Made by a program: the position numbers and the translations under genes | Shown: positions 24,304 through 34,377 of the stretch, piece after piece | How positions within the stretch are numbered: the first letter of the stretch is position 1 | Layout of the letters: the number at the start of each line of letters is the position of its first letter | DNA from: Siphonodentalium dalli | Lineage: Eukaryota > Mollusca > Scaphopoda > Gadilida > Siphonodentaliidae | Length of the DNA stretch: 64,000 bases | Direction: 5' to 3' | NCBI GenBank assembly: GCA_032622095.1 | Contig: CP136068.1 | Coordinates: forward strand, 159,359,465-159,423,464 | Notes under the pieces: generated by a model | Databases searched by the model: none | What the model saw: only the letters and a program-made list of their open reading frames with translations | Told to the model about the DNA's origin: nothing

Positions 24304-25112
24304 TCTCTTCTATATATTTTGAGAACTCCTTGTATTCGAGAGATAGCCCACACCCTCCGGACCTCAATGATATGATCGTGAATGAGTATTGATATACCCC
24401 ACTAAACTTTGACAAACACCTGTAATGGTGTGTAGATCATTTACATATCTCTCCTATATATTTTGATACAATCTATCTAATTTACATATCTCTCTTATAT
24501 ATTTATGTTTGTGTGTGTGTTGTACTTCATACAAATCTACGATTCTCGACCGATCGGGACGAAACTTGGTACGTGTGTGTAGTTTGACCAGGCGGTGGTC
24601 GTTTTCGTATTGGCGAGCCCGTGCGATGCCCGTGCAGCGCATGCGCAGACGAGATCTCGGAAACGGGTGGAGCTATCGACTTGAAATTTGCTATGTGAAT
24701 CTATCTTGCGCCGTGTACAAATTTTATCGGGTCGCCGAGCCCGTGCGACGTCCGTGCAGCGCATGCGCAGACGAGATCTCGGAAACGGGTGGAGCTATCG
24801 ACTTGAAATTTGCTATGTGAATGTATCTTGCGCCGGGTACAAATTTTATCGGGTCGCCGAGCCCGTGCGACGCCCGTGCAGCGCATGCGCAGACGAGATA
24901 TCGGAAACGGGTGGAGCTATCGACTTGAAATTTGGCATGTGAATGTATCTTGCGCCGGGTACAAATTTTCATGCGCAGACCAGATCTCGGAAACTGGTGG
25001 AGCTACCGGGTACAAATTTTTCTTATTGAAACTCGTGGAGCTAAAAATTTAAAAAAAATATATATAAATGTCATGTTTCGGACAAGCCGCCGGTGGCGGG
25101 CTAACCTGCTAG
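24304..25112 (+). mobile_element. Helitron-like unit 2, with nested 5' ends
   Basis: Starts TCTCTTCTATATATTTTGAG. Two more 5'-end-like sequences (TCTCTCCTATATATTTTGAT near 24450, TCTCTTATATATTTATG near 24490) suggest nested or stuttered starts. The body holds 122-bp repeats (24615-25020). Ends with hairpin CCGCC-GGT-GGCGG and CTAG at 25109-25112. Confidence 0.78.
24615..25020 (+). repeat. 122-bp tandem repeat, about 3.3 copies
   Basis: GAGCCCGTGCGA recurs at 24615, 24737 and 24859. Each is followed by CAGCGCATGCGCAGACGAGA and GGAGCTATCGACTTGAAATT. Further copies sit in unit 4. The high GC of this block explains the overlapping ORFs on both strands. Confidence 0.93.
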
Positions 25113-25842
25113 TCTACTATATAATTTGAGAACTACGTATATATATATATGTGTGTATATGTGTACTTCATGGAATCCAAAACGCGTGTTCAGATTGAGC
25201 TCAAATTTCGAATGTAAGTGTAAAATTTCACCAACACGGTCGTGGTCCCGCTTTGTTAAAGCTCAGAGCACCGTTTATCCAATCACAAATCACCGCAATC
25301 GGCACTTCGGGTTTAATAGCGTTGATATATAAAGAGCGTTCGTTTTCCGCAGTGTCTATATAAAGAGCGTCGTTTTCGCTATCTACTTATCTGTATGACG
25401 GGAGTCTGTAGCCTGTCGCTCGAAATATTATGCAGAGACATTTCACGACGGGAAGCGTTTGTTTTCAATTCAATGCAATGTTATCGCTCGAGCGTTGTCT
25501 GTCGTTACTAGGAAGGGGGGATTTCTACGGGTAAATTTCGTTTCGCTATCTACTTATCTGTATGACGGGAGTCTGTAGCCTGTCGCTCGAAATATTATCC
25601 AGAGACATTTCACTACGGGAAGCGTTTGTTTTCAATTCAATGTTATCGCTCGAGTGTTTTCTGTCGTTCCTAGGAAGGGGGGATTTCTACGGGTAAATTT
25701 TTCCGCCTAAACAAAATTTAAAAATAAAAAAACAATTCAGAAAAAATATATATTAAATTTTAAAAACATTAAATTCATATTAAAAAATAAAAAACAAAAA
25801 TAAATACAAACTAAATAATTAAAAAAAATTCTAACCTGCTAG
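25113..25842 (+). mobile_element. Helitron-like unit 3, terminal hairpin deleted
   Basis: Starts TCTACTATATAATTTGAGAA and closely follows unit 1, including the 167-bp doublet (25378-25700). It ends ...AAAATTCTAACCTGCTAG with CTAG at 25839-25842. The GC-rich hairpin and the conserved ATGTCATGTTTCGGAC block found at most other ends are missing. Unit 4 nevertheless starts at the next base. Confidence 0.8.
25378..25700 (+). repeat. 167-bp direct repeat, 2 copies (unit 3)
   Basis: GCTATCTACTTATCTGTATG at 25378 and 25545. Homologous to 23701-24020. The second copy lacks a few bases of the CAATTCAATGCAATG segment. Confidence 0.9.
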
Positions 25843-25874
25843 TCTACTATATAATTTGAGACTTCCGTATATAC

Positions 25875-25921
<47 letters not shown>

Positions 25922-26815
25922 AAGGTACTTCATAGAATCGAAAACGCGTGTACAGATTGAGCTCAAACTTCCTATGTAATCGTAAAATCACACCGACACC
26001 GCCGTGGTCGCGTTTTGGAGAAGCTCAGAGCACCCGTTCTCAGTCACACAAAACGGCACTGCGGTCGTTAAGACATCAACGATCTTTATATTGACCTTAT
26101 ACGGAGGTGTTAACAATCAACGCTCTTTATTGCAATGGACGTGTCTAAACGACTGACCCCATGCGTCCGAAATACGGATGCGGATTCCAATGGACGTGGC
26201 TAAAAGACTGACCCCATGCGTCCGAAATACGGATGCGGACGAAATGCACTTATCTCGACTTTCACGACGGGATTAATTGACTGTCCGCTCTGAAGTTTAG
26301 GACGGGGAGGCGGGTACCATGAATTAACTCATTGAAAAACAAAGAATGCGTTATCTCGGAAACTGGTGGAGCTATCGAAATTTGCTATGTGAATGTATCT
26401 TGCCCCGGATACCAATTTTATCGGGTCGCCGAGCCCGTGCGACATCAGCTTCGCGCATGCGCAGACGAGATCTCGGAAACGGGTGAAGCTATCGACTTGA
26501 AATTTGGTATGTGAATGTATCTTGCCCCATGTACGAATTTTATCGGGTCACCGAGCCCGTGCGACGCCCGTGCAGCGCGTGTGCAGACGAGATCTCGGAA
26601 ACGGGTGGAGCTATCGACTTGAAATTTGATATGTGAATGTATCTTGCCCCGGATACGAATTTTATCGGGTCACCGAGCCCGTGCGACGCAAGCTTCAAAT
26701 TCAGAAGAAAAAAAAATATTACATTTAAAAAACATTAAATTAATATTAAATAATAAACATGTCATAAAATGTCATGTTTCGGACAAACGCCGCCGGTGGC
26801 GGGCTAACCTGCTAG
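25843..26815 (+). mobile_element. Helitron-like unit 4
   Basis: Starts TCTACTATATAATTTGAGAC, then a (TA)n run at 25891-25914. It holds a roughly 63-bp duplication containing ACCCCATGCGTCCGAAATAC (about 26130-26240) and three to four 122-bp repeats (26340-26700). Ends with hairpin CCGCC-GGT-GGCGG and CTAG at 26812-26815. Confidence 0.8.
26340..26700 (+). repeat. 122-bp tandem repeat (unit 4 copies)
   Basis: GAGCCCGTGCGAC recurs near 26431, 26551 and 26675 with the CTCGGAAACKGGTGRAGCTA body described in unit 2. Confidence 0.9.
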
Positions 26816-27349
26816 TCTATTATATATTTTGGAAGATCTGTCTGTGTCTGTGTGTCTGTGTGTGTCTGTAATCGATGGACTTGAAAACGACCGAGCCGAT
26901 TTCGATGAAACTTGGTATGCGGGGGTATTTTCGGCCGGGGAGTGACATGGGCCTATTAATTTCCCCGTTCGACGTGACATTGACCTTGAAATCGGGTCAT
27001 TTCAAGGTCAAACGCCCGAAAATCACGGGATTTCGATGAAACTTGGTATGTGGGATACTTTCGTATGGGGAGTCTCATAAACCTATTAATTTGCCCGTGC
27101 GACGTGACATTGACCTTGAAATCGGGTCAATTCAACGTCAAATCGCCAATTTTGATGGGATTTCGACGAAATTTTATACATAGGGTAATTCAAGGTCAAA
27201 TCGGGTAAAACCGGATGGATTTCGACGGGCACGTTTGTCGGGTACTTTTGTCCGCGCAGTGTTTTGGACTTGTCAAATCGTGACCCCACTTGACCTTCAA
27301 AATGGACAACTCAAGGTCAAAGCCCGGACGAAGTCGGGTCACCTTCTAG
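26816..27349 (+). mobile_element. Helitron-like unit 5, different family, end of array
   Basis: Starts TCTATTATATATTTTGGAAG, then a TCTGTGTG run. The body repeats TTTCGATGAAACTTGGTATG and TGACCTTGAAATCGGGTCA, unlike units 0-4. Ends with a short weak hairpin (CCCG...CGGG), ACCTT and CTAG at 27346-27349, followed by T at 27350. That completes the A...T target begun at 22544. Confidence 0.75.
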
Positions 27350-27356
27350 TACACAC

Positions 27357-27369
27357 ACACATATATATA

Positions 27370-27414
<45 letters not shown>
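27357..27414. repeat. (TA)n microsatellite
   Basis: About 58 bases of TA with one TTT interruption, directly after the Helitron array. From 27420 to about 27560 the sequence matches a second copy of the array's flanks at 48520-48600. Nothing else is recognised to 28694. Confidence 0.9.
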
Positions 27415-27415
<1 letters not shown>

Positions 27416-28694
27416 AAACATAATCGTCGTCTGTTTAACTACTATTAATAACAATATTAAAAAAAAAATAGTGTCAGTTCCAGCAACGTCGACTGTACGA
27501 TTTTAAATGATAATGTCAGAAGTACTCTCAGTTAATCTTAGTAAATACATAAATACTTGCCTTGGGCAACAGTTCGATAGTCATTCCTGATACATCGGGA
27601 CAACAATTTTGACTGTTCCCAAGAGACACATGAAATAATTGCTTACTAAATCCCAATGATTTACGAAGTAAAACTCTACTATTGGGTAACACATGCGTTT
27701 GATGTACTGCTAATTCGATAACAAGTGACGCATTTACTCCACCCTATCAGGATAGGCATGTTATTCTGAACAACTGTTTCAGGCGAGGCCTACGAAGGTC
27801 CTCACGTCGCCCAGCTGTCCCGAGACAGACTGTGTGTTTATAAACACAGACGCACATCTGTGTCTCCCTCGATTTCTTAGAGGAATCTGATGCACATGAT
27901 TATGCATCTGACTTCGTGCTAATTCAGTGATGCATAACGCATCTACTTACGCCTATGATAATACTAAATAGGCATGATATTCTGAACAAGAAGCGGGGCT
28001 TATAAGTGGTCTCTGCATTACTCCTCGGTTCATTCACATGAACTACGTGCTAATCGTTCATTTACTCCAGAACGATATGTACAAGCGCTCAGTCCTGATG
28101 AGACCTTACGCAATTCACCAGTCGTAAACATGGTGTAACAAAATGGTCGAAACACTTAACAAATTGGCAGTGTAGAGTGCTCCATGGAACGTCTCGGTCA
28201 AAGATCGGACGCGATGTTGGTATTTATCACTCTTTATAGAAAACAAAATGGAGGTTTCATTTACTTCACTGCATACAGCAGTGCTGTAGCACAGTAGTAA
28301 TAACATTATTGACCAAGTGGCAGCTTCTGAAAGTGAGAAGTGGTGCTAACAATGCTTTAGTTATTATAGTACGCGTACATTCAATTTGAACTTCCCCGCA
28401 CTGAACGAGGGTTTGTAATCTTGTTATTGGTGGTTCGTATTGTGATATTAATCACTCATATAAGTTGGATGACAATAATTTAATGTTTGAAAGATTTACT
28501 TCATCACGCTCGGGTACCATAATTCACCAGCATATCCGTTTGATATACAAGCCGGGAGACACAACATCGGTGGAATGAACATTGTTCAACACCTTGTCAT
28601 GTTGATAATTACCAACATATCGAAGCCTAGATAACTAGAAGTGGCTACATATTAATTTAAGACATCATTTCTTATTTTTATTAAATAGCTGTAA

Positions 28695-29037
28695 GGAGAC
28701 TGTGCACTAAATCCGGCTTTTTGTGGGACCATCTACTATACACCCAATACAATATGTGTAACAAGTGAATGAATTTGAGCTGCGGCTTAGTGCAAAATAC
28801 AATCGTTTTCTCTACGAACGACGCAAACAACATGGTAATTATAATGAAAATTAATTTGTGATTGGAGTCGTAACTTCATTTTCATTTAACTACCATTATC
28901 ATTGCATCGTTCATATAGACCATACGGGTGTATTGTGCACTAATGCACGGCTCCAGTACATTCATTTGTTACATATATTATGTTGAGTATAAAAGGAGAT
29001 GGTCCCATACAATGTTGGATTTAGCGAACAGTTCCCC
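28695..29037. mobile_element. MITE with ~40-bp terminal inverted repeats
   Basis: The left end GGAGACTGTGCACTAAATCC ... GGGACCATCT is matched in reverse complement by the right end GGATTTAGCGAACAGTTCCC, with AGATGGTCCCAT just inside. Length 343 bp. A partial copy is at 8807-9030. I cannot fix the target duplication, so the superfamily is open. No gene is recognised from 29038 to 30530. Confidence 0.72.
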
Positions 29038-30530
29038 AATATGTTGCCTTCCTGAAGTGTTTAACATCCTCTGCTAGAGTTCAGTAGTATTCAAGAGTAT
29101 TTTTTCACAAATTGGAAATTTAGATCAAAGTTGTTGGGAGTACACCATCACATCCCGCCCAAAATGGCCACGGCCCTGTCATGTGCATAGCCATTACTTA
29201 CCATAAAGAACAATGAATTATGTCCTCACAGTGTTTATGTATACACCAGCACCAGACTATTACATCGTGGAAGTGAAACAGTACGTTGGCTAATATATAC
29301 AGTTTATGCATACAATGCATAAACATCTTTATGCGATCTAGCACAAATTCGTTTCATGGTACCATCGGCCGTGCGAGGAATGCTTCCTTCAATTTCAGGA
29401 TGAGCGACAGAACGCTTCATCCAATGAGCAACGAATTCGACAGAAAGACCTCATGGTATAACTAATTGAAACTCGGAGAACACATCCATTCCACCACATC
29501 GAGTTCCAGTCTATAAAGCACCTGCTCTGAAGATCCCACCCACCCACCCACGCACGGATAACACGTTACATTCATTTCACATGTTATGCATTTGTGGGGG
29601 CCTCAGCCCACGGGCTGCCCCACCTGTTATGTATATATATGCTTTTATAGGCTGGAGAGTGATGCTAGCATAGTATATACAATTACTTATATCAATTTCA
29701 ATCTCTTGTCCACTATGCATGTACCATGAGGGTTGTTTCACACATCATGCCCAGTCCTCGGTAACAACTAGAAGCATATAAACATTTACTTTTAAACACG
29801 ACTGGTTTCAAGCTGCATACAATCGGAAGACATGTACCCAATTTATTTTATATATTTTCGCTGATATTATGTTTTCAGACATTATGCACGTTTCCCAGTT
29901 CGTGTGTATGTGGTTCAAGCATCAATAAAAATGAATATATCGACTTCCCTTGGGAATATTCGAAACATTATCCACATTGAAGTTAAAATCAGCCGAGAAC
30001 ATGACTCATATATAACGTCATTAGAATAAGACAGACATTCAGGGACGAACGCTTTTTCAAGTTATGTTTTAAATCGAATTACGTTTATGGCTGAAATGGG
30101 TCATTGTCGATATAAGTTGGTGTGTTTGATACGGGTTCAGTTTGAGGCATACCGTTTCGGGTACCGGTACCCAACTTGACTATTACTGTATTTGTTTTCA
30201 GCACACATTTTCATACCAAAATCTTGCACCGGGACTACCACATGCATGGCGCACGGATATATTCATTATTAAAGAACTAATTCCTGTCTCAAATTTGCTG
30301 TTTATCAGCCTCACAACGTCATGGAATGTGATAATGTATATATATAACAAAACCCACAAAAGTCAAGCTGGGTAACGTAATGACCTTGTCCCAACTATGG
30401 GTACCCAGCGCCCCAAAATGTGGCTAGTATTTAAAACATACAATTAAGCAAACGCGTCATATTACTAACATGTTTGAAATAAAACGCGTTGTATAACCTC
30501 ACGTCGACGACCAACGTGTAACATAAACAC

Positions 30531-30688
30531 CGCCTTAGATTAAACACTGCACAACGCCTTAGATTAAACACTGCACAACGCCTTAGATTAAACACTACAC
30601 AACGCCTTAGATTAAACACTGCACAACGCCTTAGATTAAACACTGCACAACGCCTTAGATTAAACACTGCACAACGCTTTAGATTAAA
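30531..30688 (+). repeat. 24-bp minisatellite, about 6.5 copies
   Basis: The unit is CGCCTTAGATTAAACACTGC plus ACAA, nearly identical between copies. The minus-strand ORF with NLRRCAVF repeats is only this repeat translated. Confidence 0.95.
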
Positions 30689-30729
30689 AGCATGTTCAGT
30701 TAACCCTTTACCCAATAGAACGGTCCTGT

Positions 30730-30795
30730 GCCAATGCATTCTCTTATATATGCGAGTCGACCATAGGTCGACTCGCATACATAAGAAATGCAGGC
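30730..30795. repeat. palindrome (C left)
   Basis: Here the tip reads GTCGACCATAGGTCGAC, so the usual mismatch has been converted to a paired T/A. The 3' arm is shortened (AAGAAATGCAGGC). Confidence 0.88.
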
Positions 30796-30860
30796 TTAAC
30801 ACATATTAAAAATGATAAAATTGTCAAAGAATGTAGAAAAATATTATAATTTGTTTTTAG

Positions 30861-30928
30861 GCAATGCATTCTCTTATATATGCGATGCGACCAATGGTCG
30901 ACTCGCATATATAAGAGAATGCATTGCC
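30861..30928. repeat. palindrome (C right)
   Basis: GCAATGCATTCTCTTATAT ... ATAAGAGAATGCATTGCC. The tip GCGACCAATGGTCGA keeps a mismatch. Confidence 0.88.
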
Positions 30929-31383
30929 ACAGGGCATAACTGTAACCATCACAATGTGGTCAATGAACAGGTTCCAATGATATTCATATTTGTATGGTGT
31001 TATTGAGACAGACCGAATATATTTTAGGCTGTTGAAGCTTTATTTGGGCGTTTTTTGGCCGTTTTGTTGGGTAAAGGGTTAAACGTTTATCTAACGTCAC
31101 TGCAACGGGTCAATTAAAACATGTGAGTGTTTATCGCGTTTTAGGTTATGTTTATATCGAACTATACGTCAAGGAAAACTTCACATCGGAGGACGTGTTT
31201 GATAACAAACACGTTTTCAACCTCAGCGGCGAAGGCGTTTTATTAAGAGGTGAAATAAGACACAAAAGTGTCGCGAATTTCAGCACCAACATCTAAAACA
31301 AAAACAGATCCATTTTATTTTATAGCATTTTATAAAATACAACTTGATCCAGTGAGACTTTTTAAATCACGACTTTTAGCGTG

Positions 31384-31389
<6 letters not shown>

Positions 31390-31458
<69 letters not shown>
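31390..31458. repeat. (TA)n microsatellite
   Basis: About 68 bases of uninterrupted TA. Confidence 0.95.
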
Positions 31459-31459
<1 letters not shown>

Positions 31460-31484
31460 AGTGTCCCATATGGAGCATCGCATA

Positions 31485-31939
31485 CAGGGTTCGCGCTGCC
31501 ACTTGCCAAATTTGCCAAAATAATTCACATTTGGCAAAAACTATTTTCATTTGGCAAAAGTTTTGGCAGGTCACTTTTTAATTCCTCAAGCAATTTGAAA
31601 AATATTGGTCAATCATTGCCATTCATTTCTGGAAACTCTTACAACATACTATTATATTAGTGGTGTTTATAAGGTTTAGGGAAAGTTAACATCTCTATTA
31701 AGTTAATCTCATAGCATTAGCACTGATGGTTGAAGGGATTACTAATCCTCCTGTGATGAGATTTGCCCTTCTGATGAAGCAGCCCTTCCACCATTGTATT
31801 GTTTGGTGATTGGCTTATTGGCTAACTGATTTTCTATCGACATCAAAAGTCGTTCAAACCGCATTTGGCAAATGCTAAACTAATTTGGCAAAAACTCTTT
31901 TCATTTGGCAAAAGTAAATTTGGTCCAGTGCGGACACTG
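31485..31939. mobile_element. TTTGGCAAA-rich MITE, hAT-like termini
   Basis: The left end CAGGGTTCGCGCTG and the reverse complement of the right end, CAGTGTCCGCACTG, match at most positions and carry the CAG...CTG ends common in hAT elements. Both flank clusters of TTTGGCAAAA. Partial relatives are at 3500-3595 and 7241-7295. The flanking 8-mers (ATCGCATA and ATAATATA) agree only partly, so no target duplication is proven. Confidence 0.55.
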
Positions 31940-32004
31940 ATAATATATAATATATAATATATAAGAGAATGCACAAACTTACAATGTCAAGGTAACTACT
32001 GTTA

Positions 32005-32074
32005 GGTCAATGTATTCTCCTATATATGCGAGGCTCACTATGGGAGACTCGCATATATCAGATAATTCAATGGA
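32005..32074. repeat. degenerate single palindrome of the twin family
   Basis: GGTCAATGTATTCTCCTATA ... TATATCAGATAATTCAATGG with a decayed tip. It is followed by a TTTTTGCAAAATG flank as at 14064. An adjacent run AATATATAAGAGAATGCACA at 31963 may be part of the partner. Confidence 0.65.
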
Positions 32075-32084
32075 ACAGATTTTT

Positions 32085-32963
32085 TTGCAAAATGTCTGGA
32101 AAGTCCAGACATGAAAGGTTTAAAATCAATAACCAACATTTAAGAGACAACCCACTCTGTCGCGTTGTATTGCATTTCGTTGACACAACACTTACACCGA
32201 CTCTCGACAAAAACAAAAAGTTCGATATAGTTCTTTGTACCGCCGTCAACAGTTCTAAAGAAGCCACTTCGGTTGTATATAATCGGTGCTACTTGCCGAT
32301 GCCATTGTATCGAGCCAAGAAACAATGTCTATTCTACGTACACACCAATGTCGAAACCCACTCGACATCACATTCGCTTTGTGTTTTATATACGCTGGAC
32401 CAACTCATTGAGCATGCGTTGTTATGATTGGAATAGCATTCAGACTGACTCGTTTGTGAAACAAAATCTCCGATAGTACTGAAGAGCCGCGAAAGTGCGT
32501 GCAGGTAACTTTATTGCGTGCGTGCATGGAACTAGATGCTATCGGGCGACTCAAATCCGATGTTCATATGTAATGTAGCTGGTGTATCGATGAAAGCAAT
32601 AGTTCCACAAAAAAAGTGCTACCGGATGTTGCAAACAAGAGGTTCCCGCTGATCCAGACAAGACTCATCGAACTGACGTGTCAAAGAAATACCGCTTTGT
32701 GAATGCAAGATTCATGAAACCACTGCCTGCATTCGTAATTAGAAATTGAAAACTGTATAGTGTTTGGGAATATAGTACTCCATTGTCTGGATAAGACAGC
32801 TCTGCATGCAGTGTGGATTTTTTAATTTAACATTTACGTCGGTTTGCATCTCGGGACCAAGCGATTTTTATTGTGATTCTGGTTGAAAAGAGAAAATAAC
32901 CGCCATCACCACAGTGGCCATACTCACCTTGTTTTCCGATAATAACATGCAACATTATTATTA
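32085..32963. other. no supported gene
   Basis: A plus-strand ORF runs to 32427 (about 106 residues after the repeat), but it shows no motif, signal peptide or splice context I can use. I leave it uncalled. Confidence 0.45.
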
Positions 32964-33020
32964 TTGAGATATGTACATATGAACGACGTTAGAAGTGTTA
33001 CAATTAAACACAAACAAAAC

Positions 33021-33302
33021 ATGTGTTGGTTACGCGTGTGTGATCAATTCAAATTCGGACTGATGTGTGTTTTGCTATTTCATGTTTCTGCCGTTTTTGG
33101 TTTGAATCCATTTCAACCTGCAAATCTTCTGATTGAAATTAAGCTAACAAACATTCTGAGGTGTGAGAAAATGTGTACGAGACATGAGTACTGTTCGAAC
33201 ATCGGATACAACGTAAAGACAAAAATGTGTGTTCTCTTAACTTCGATGGTTACAGGAGGAATGACCACTCCTATTGAGTGGATAGCGAGGAACGTCACGA
33301 AG
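33021..33302 (+). CDS. first coding exon of PAN/Apple-domain secreted protein
   Basis: ATG at 33021 opens 94 codons, ending in phase 0 at donor ACGAAG|GTAAGG (GT at 33303). Residues 10-28 form a signal peptide (FKFGLMCVLLFHVSAVFG). The mature part has cysteines at 48, 52, 58 and 70 in RCEKMCTRHEYCSNIGYN, then VKTKMCVLL: the C-x3-C-x5-C ... YN ... C-x-L core of PAN/Apple modules, which mediate protein or carbohydrate binding outside cells. An upstream in-frame ATG at 32964 is possible, but the one chosen puts the hydrophobic segment at the N-terminus. PAN modules are usually somewhat longer, so at least one more exon is expected. The open frame past 33302 to 33461 is likely intron read-through. 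Confidence 0.68.
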
Positions 33303-33489
33303 GTAAGGTTTTACTTCAGAGCGAGATACGTCACGAAGTTAGGGTACACGCTAAATCCTGGAGGGCCAGCAGAATTTTACCCCTCTGTGGGTTGTACGGC
33401 TATATGGGTGTATTGTGTTTATGTTTCCATCCGAGGGGCAGAATACACACTGCAATGTTAGACAGGTATCACTTTCCGTTGAGTGGCCA

Positions 33490-34135
33490 TTACATGCCCG
33501 TCCAAGAATAGTCAAACAAGCCCATCCAAGAGTGGTCATTCCGTGCCCCTCCAAGAGTGATATTTACGTGTACATGCCCCTCCAAGAGTGGTCATTGCAT
33601 GCCCCTACAATAGTGGTAATTACATGTCCCTCCAAGAGTGTTCATTGCACACCCCTCCAATAGTGATAATTACATGCCCCTCTAAGAGTGATCTTTGCAT
33701 GCCCTCCAAGTGTGGTAATTACATGCCCCTTCAAGAGTGTTCATTACATGCCCCTCCAATAGTGGTAATTACTTGCCCTTCCAAGAGTGTTCATTGCATG
33801 CCCCTCCAAACGTGGTAATTACATTGACATGCCCCTCCAAGTGTGGTAATTACATGGACATGCCCCTTCAAGAGCGGCCATTACCTACCCCTCCAATAGT
33901 GGTCATTGCATGCCCCTAGAGGAGTGGTAATTACATGCTCTTCCAAGAATGCTCATTATATGCACCTCTAAGAGTGTTAAGTACATGCCCATCAAAGAGT
34001 GGTCATTGCATGGCCATCAAAGACTCGTCATTACGTGCCCCTCCGAGAGTTGTCACAATATGCCCTCAAAGAGTGGTCATTATATGCCCCTCAAATAGTG
34101 GCCATTACATGCCCGTCCAAGAGTTGCAATTTTAA
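33490..34135 (+). repeat. ~31-bp minisatellite, about 20 degenerate copies
   Basis: The core is CATGCCCCTCCAAGAGTGGT plus CATTA. Variants alternate CAAGAGTG/CAATAGTG and GGTAATTACATG/GGTCATTGCATG, suggesting a two-unit period of about 62 bases in the middle. It lies in the presumed intron after the PAN exon. Overlapping ORFs (CPSKSGHCMPLQ-type) are translations of the repeat. Confidence 0.9.
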
Positions 34136-34196
34136 ACCGATGTAGATGGCAAGAGGATCACACTCGTGTACGTTGGTGTCTTTAACTTTTTTACAG

Positions 34197-34244
34197 GGGC
34201 CAATTTCCTGCATTGTATCAGGCATAATATACACATTTATATGA
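34197..34244 (+). CDS. possible short terminal exon of the PAN-domain gene
   Basis: A good acceptor, GTCTTTAACTTTTTTACAG, ends at 34196. In phase 0, matching the 33302 donor, the next 15 codons read GPISCIVSGIIYTFI and then TGA. The join would give a protein of about 109 residues. Only the acceptor and phase support it; intronic chance is a real alternative. Confidence 0.25.
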   Translation, partial: GPISCIVSGIIYTFI

Positions 34245-34377
34245 TATCAATTCGCGAAACGAAATTATACCAAGTATGTCATTCGACCACTTACACTTTT
34301 TCAAATGCATAAGCCCACAAATGCAACAACAATACGTTGTTTGCATATAATTACGCCCCGGCACATTAAAGGCACGT

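Larger units (their letters stand above)
30700..31082. mobile_element. twin-palindrome MITE C, complete, TTAA ends
   Basis: The only copy with both outer ends: TTAACCCTTTACCCAATAGA at 30700 and TCTAT-like GTTTTGTTGGGTAAAGGGTT AA at 31079-31082. The 20-odd bp inverted termini start CCCTTTACCC and are bordered by TTAA on both sides, the piggyBac signature. Length 383 bp including the TTAAs. Palindromes are at 30730-30795 and 30861-30928. It sits 12 bp from a 24-bp minisatellite. Confidence 0.85.

Noticed and set aside
30431-30802. 123-codon minus-strand ORF with seven NLRRCAVF repeats
   Set aside because: It is a 24-bp minisatellite (a multiple of three, so the frame stays open) joined to a palindrome arm.
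32026-32427. 133-codon plus-strand ORF
   Set aside because: Its start lies in a degenerate palindrome of the MITE family, and the remainder has no recognisable motif or splice signal.
33490-34135. Regular spaced repeats resembling a CRISPR array
   Set aside because: Adjacent degenerate minisatellite units with no unique spacers, in a eukaryotic genome.
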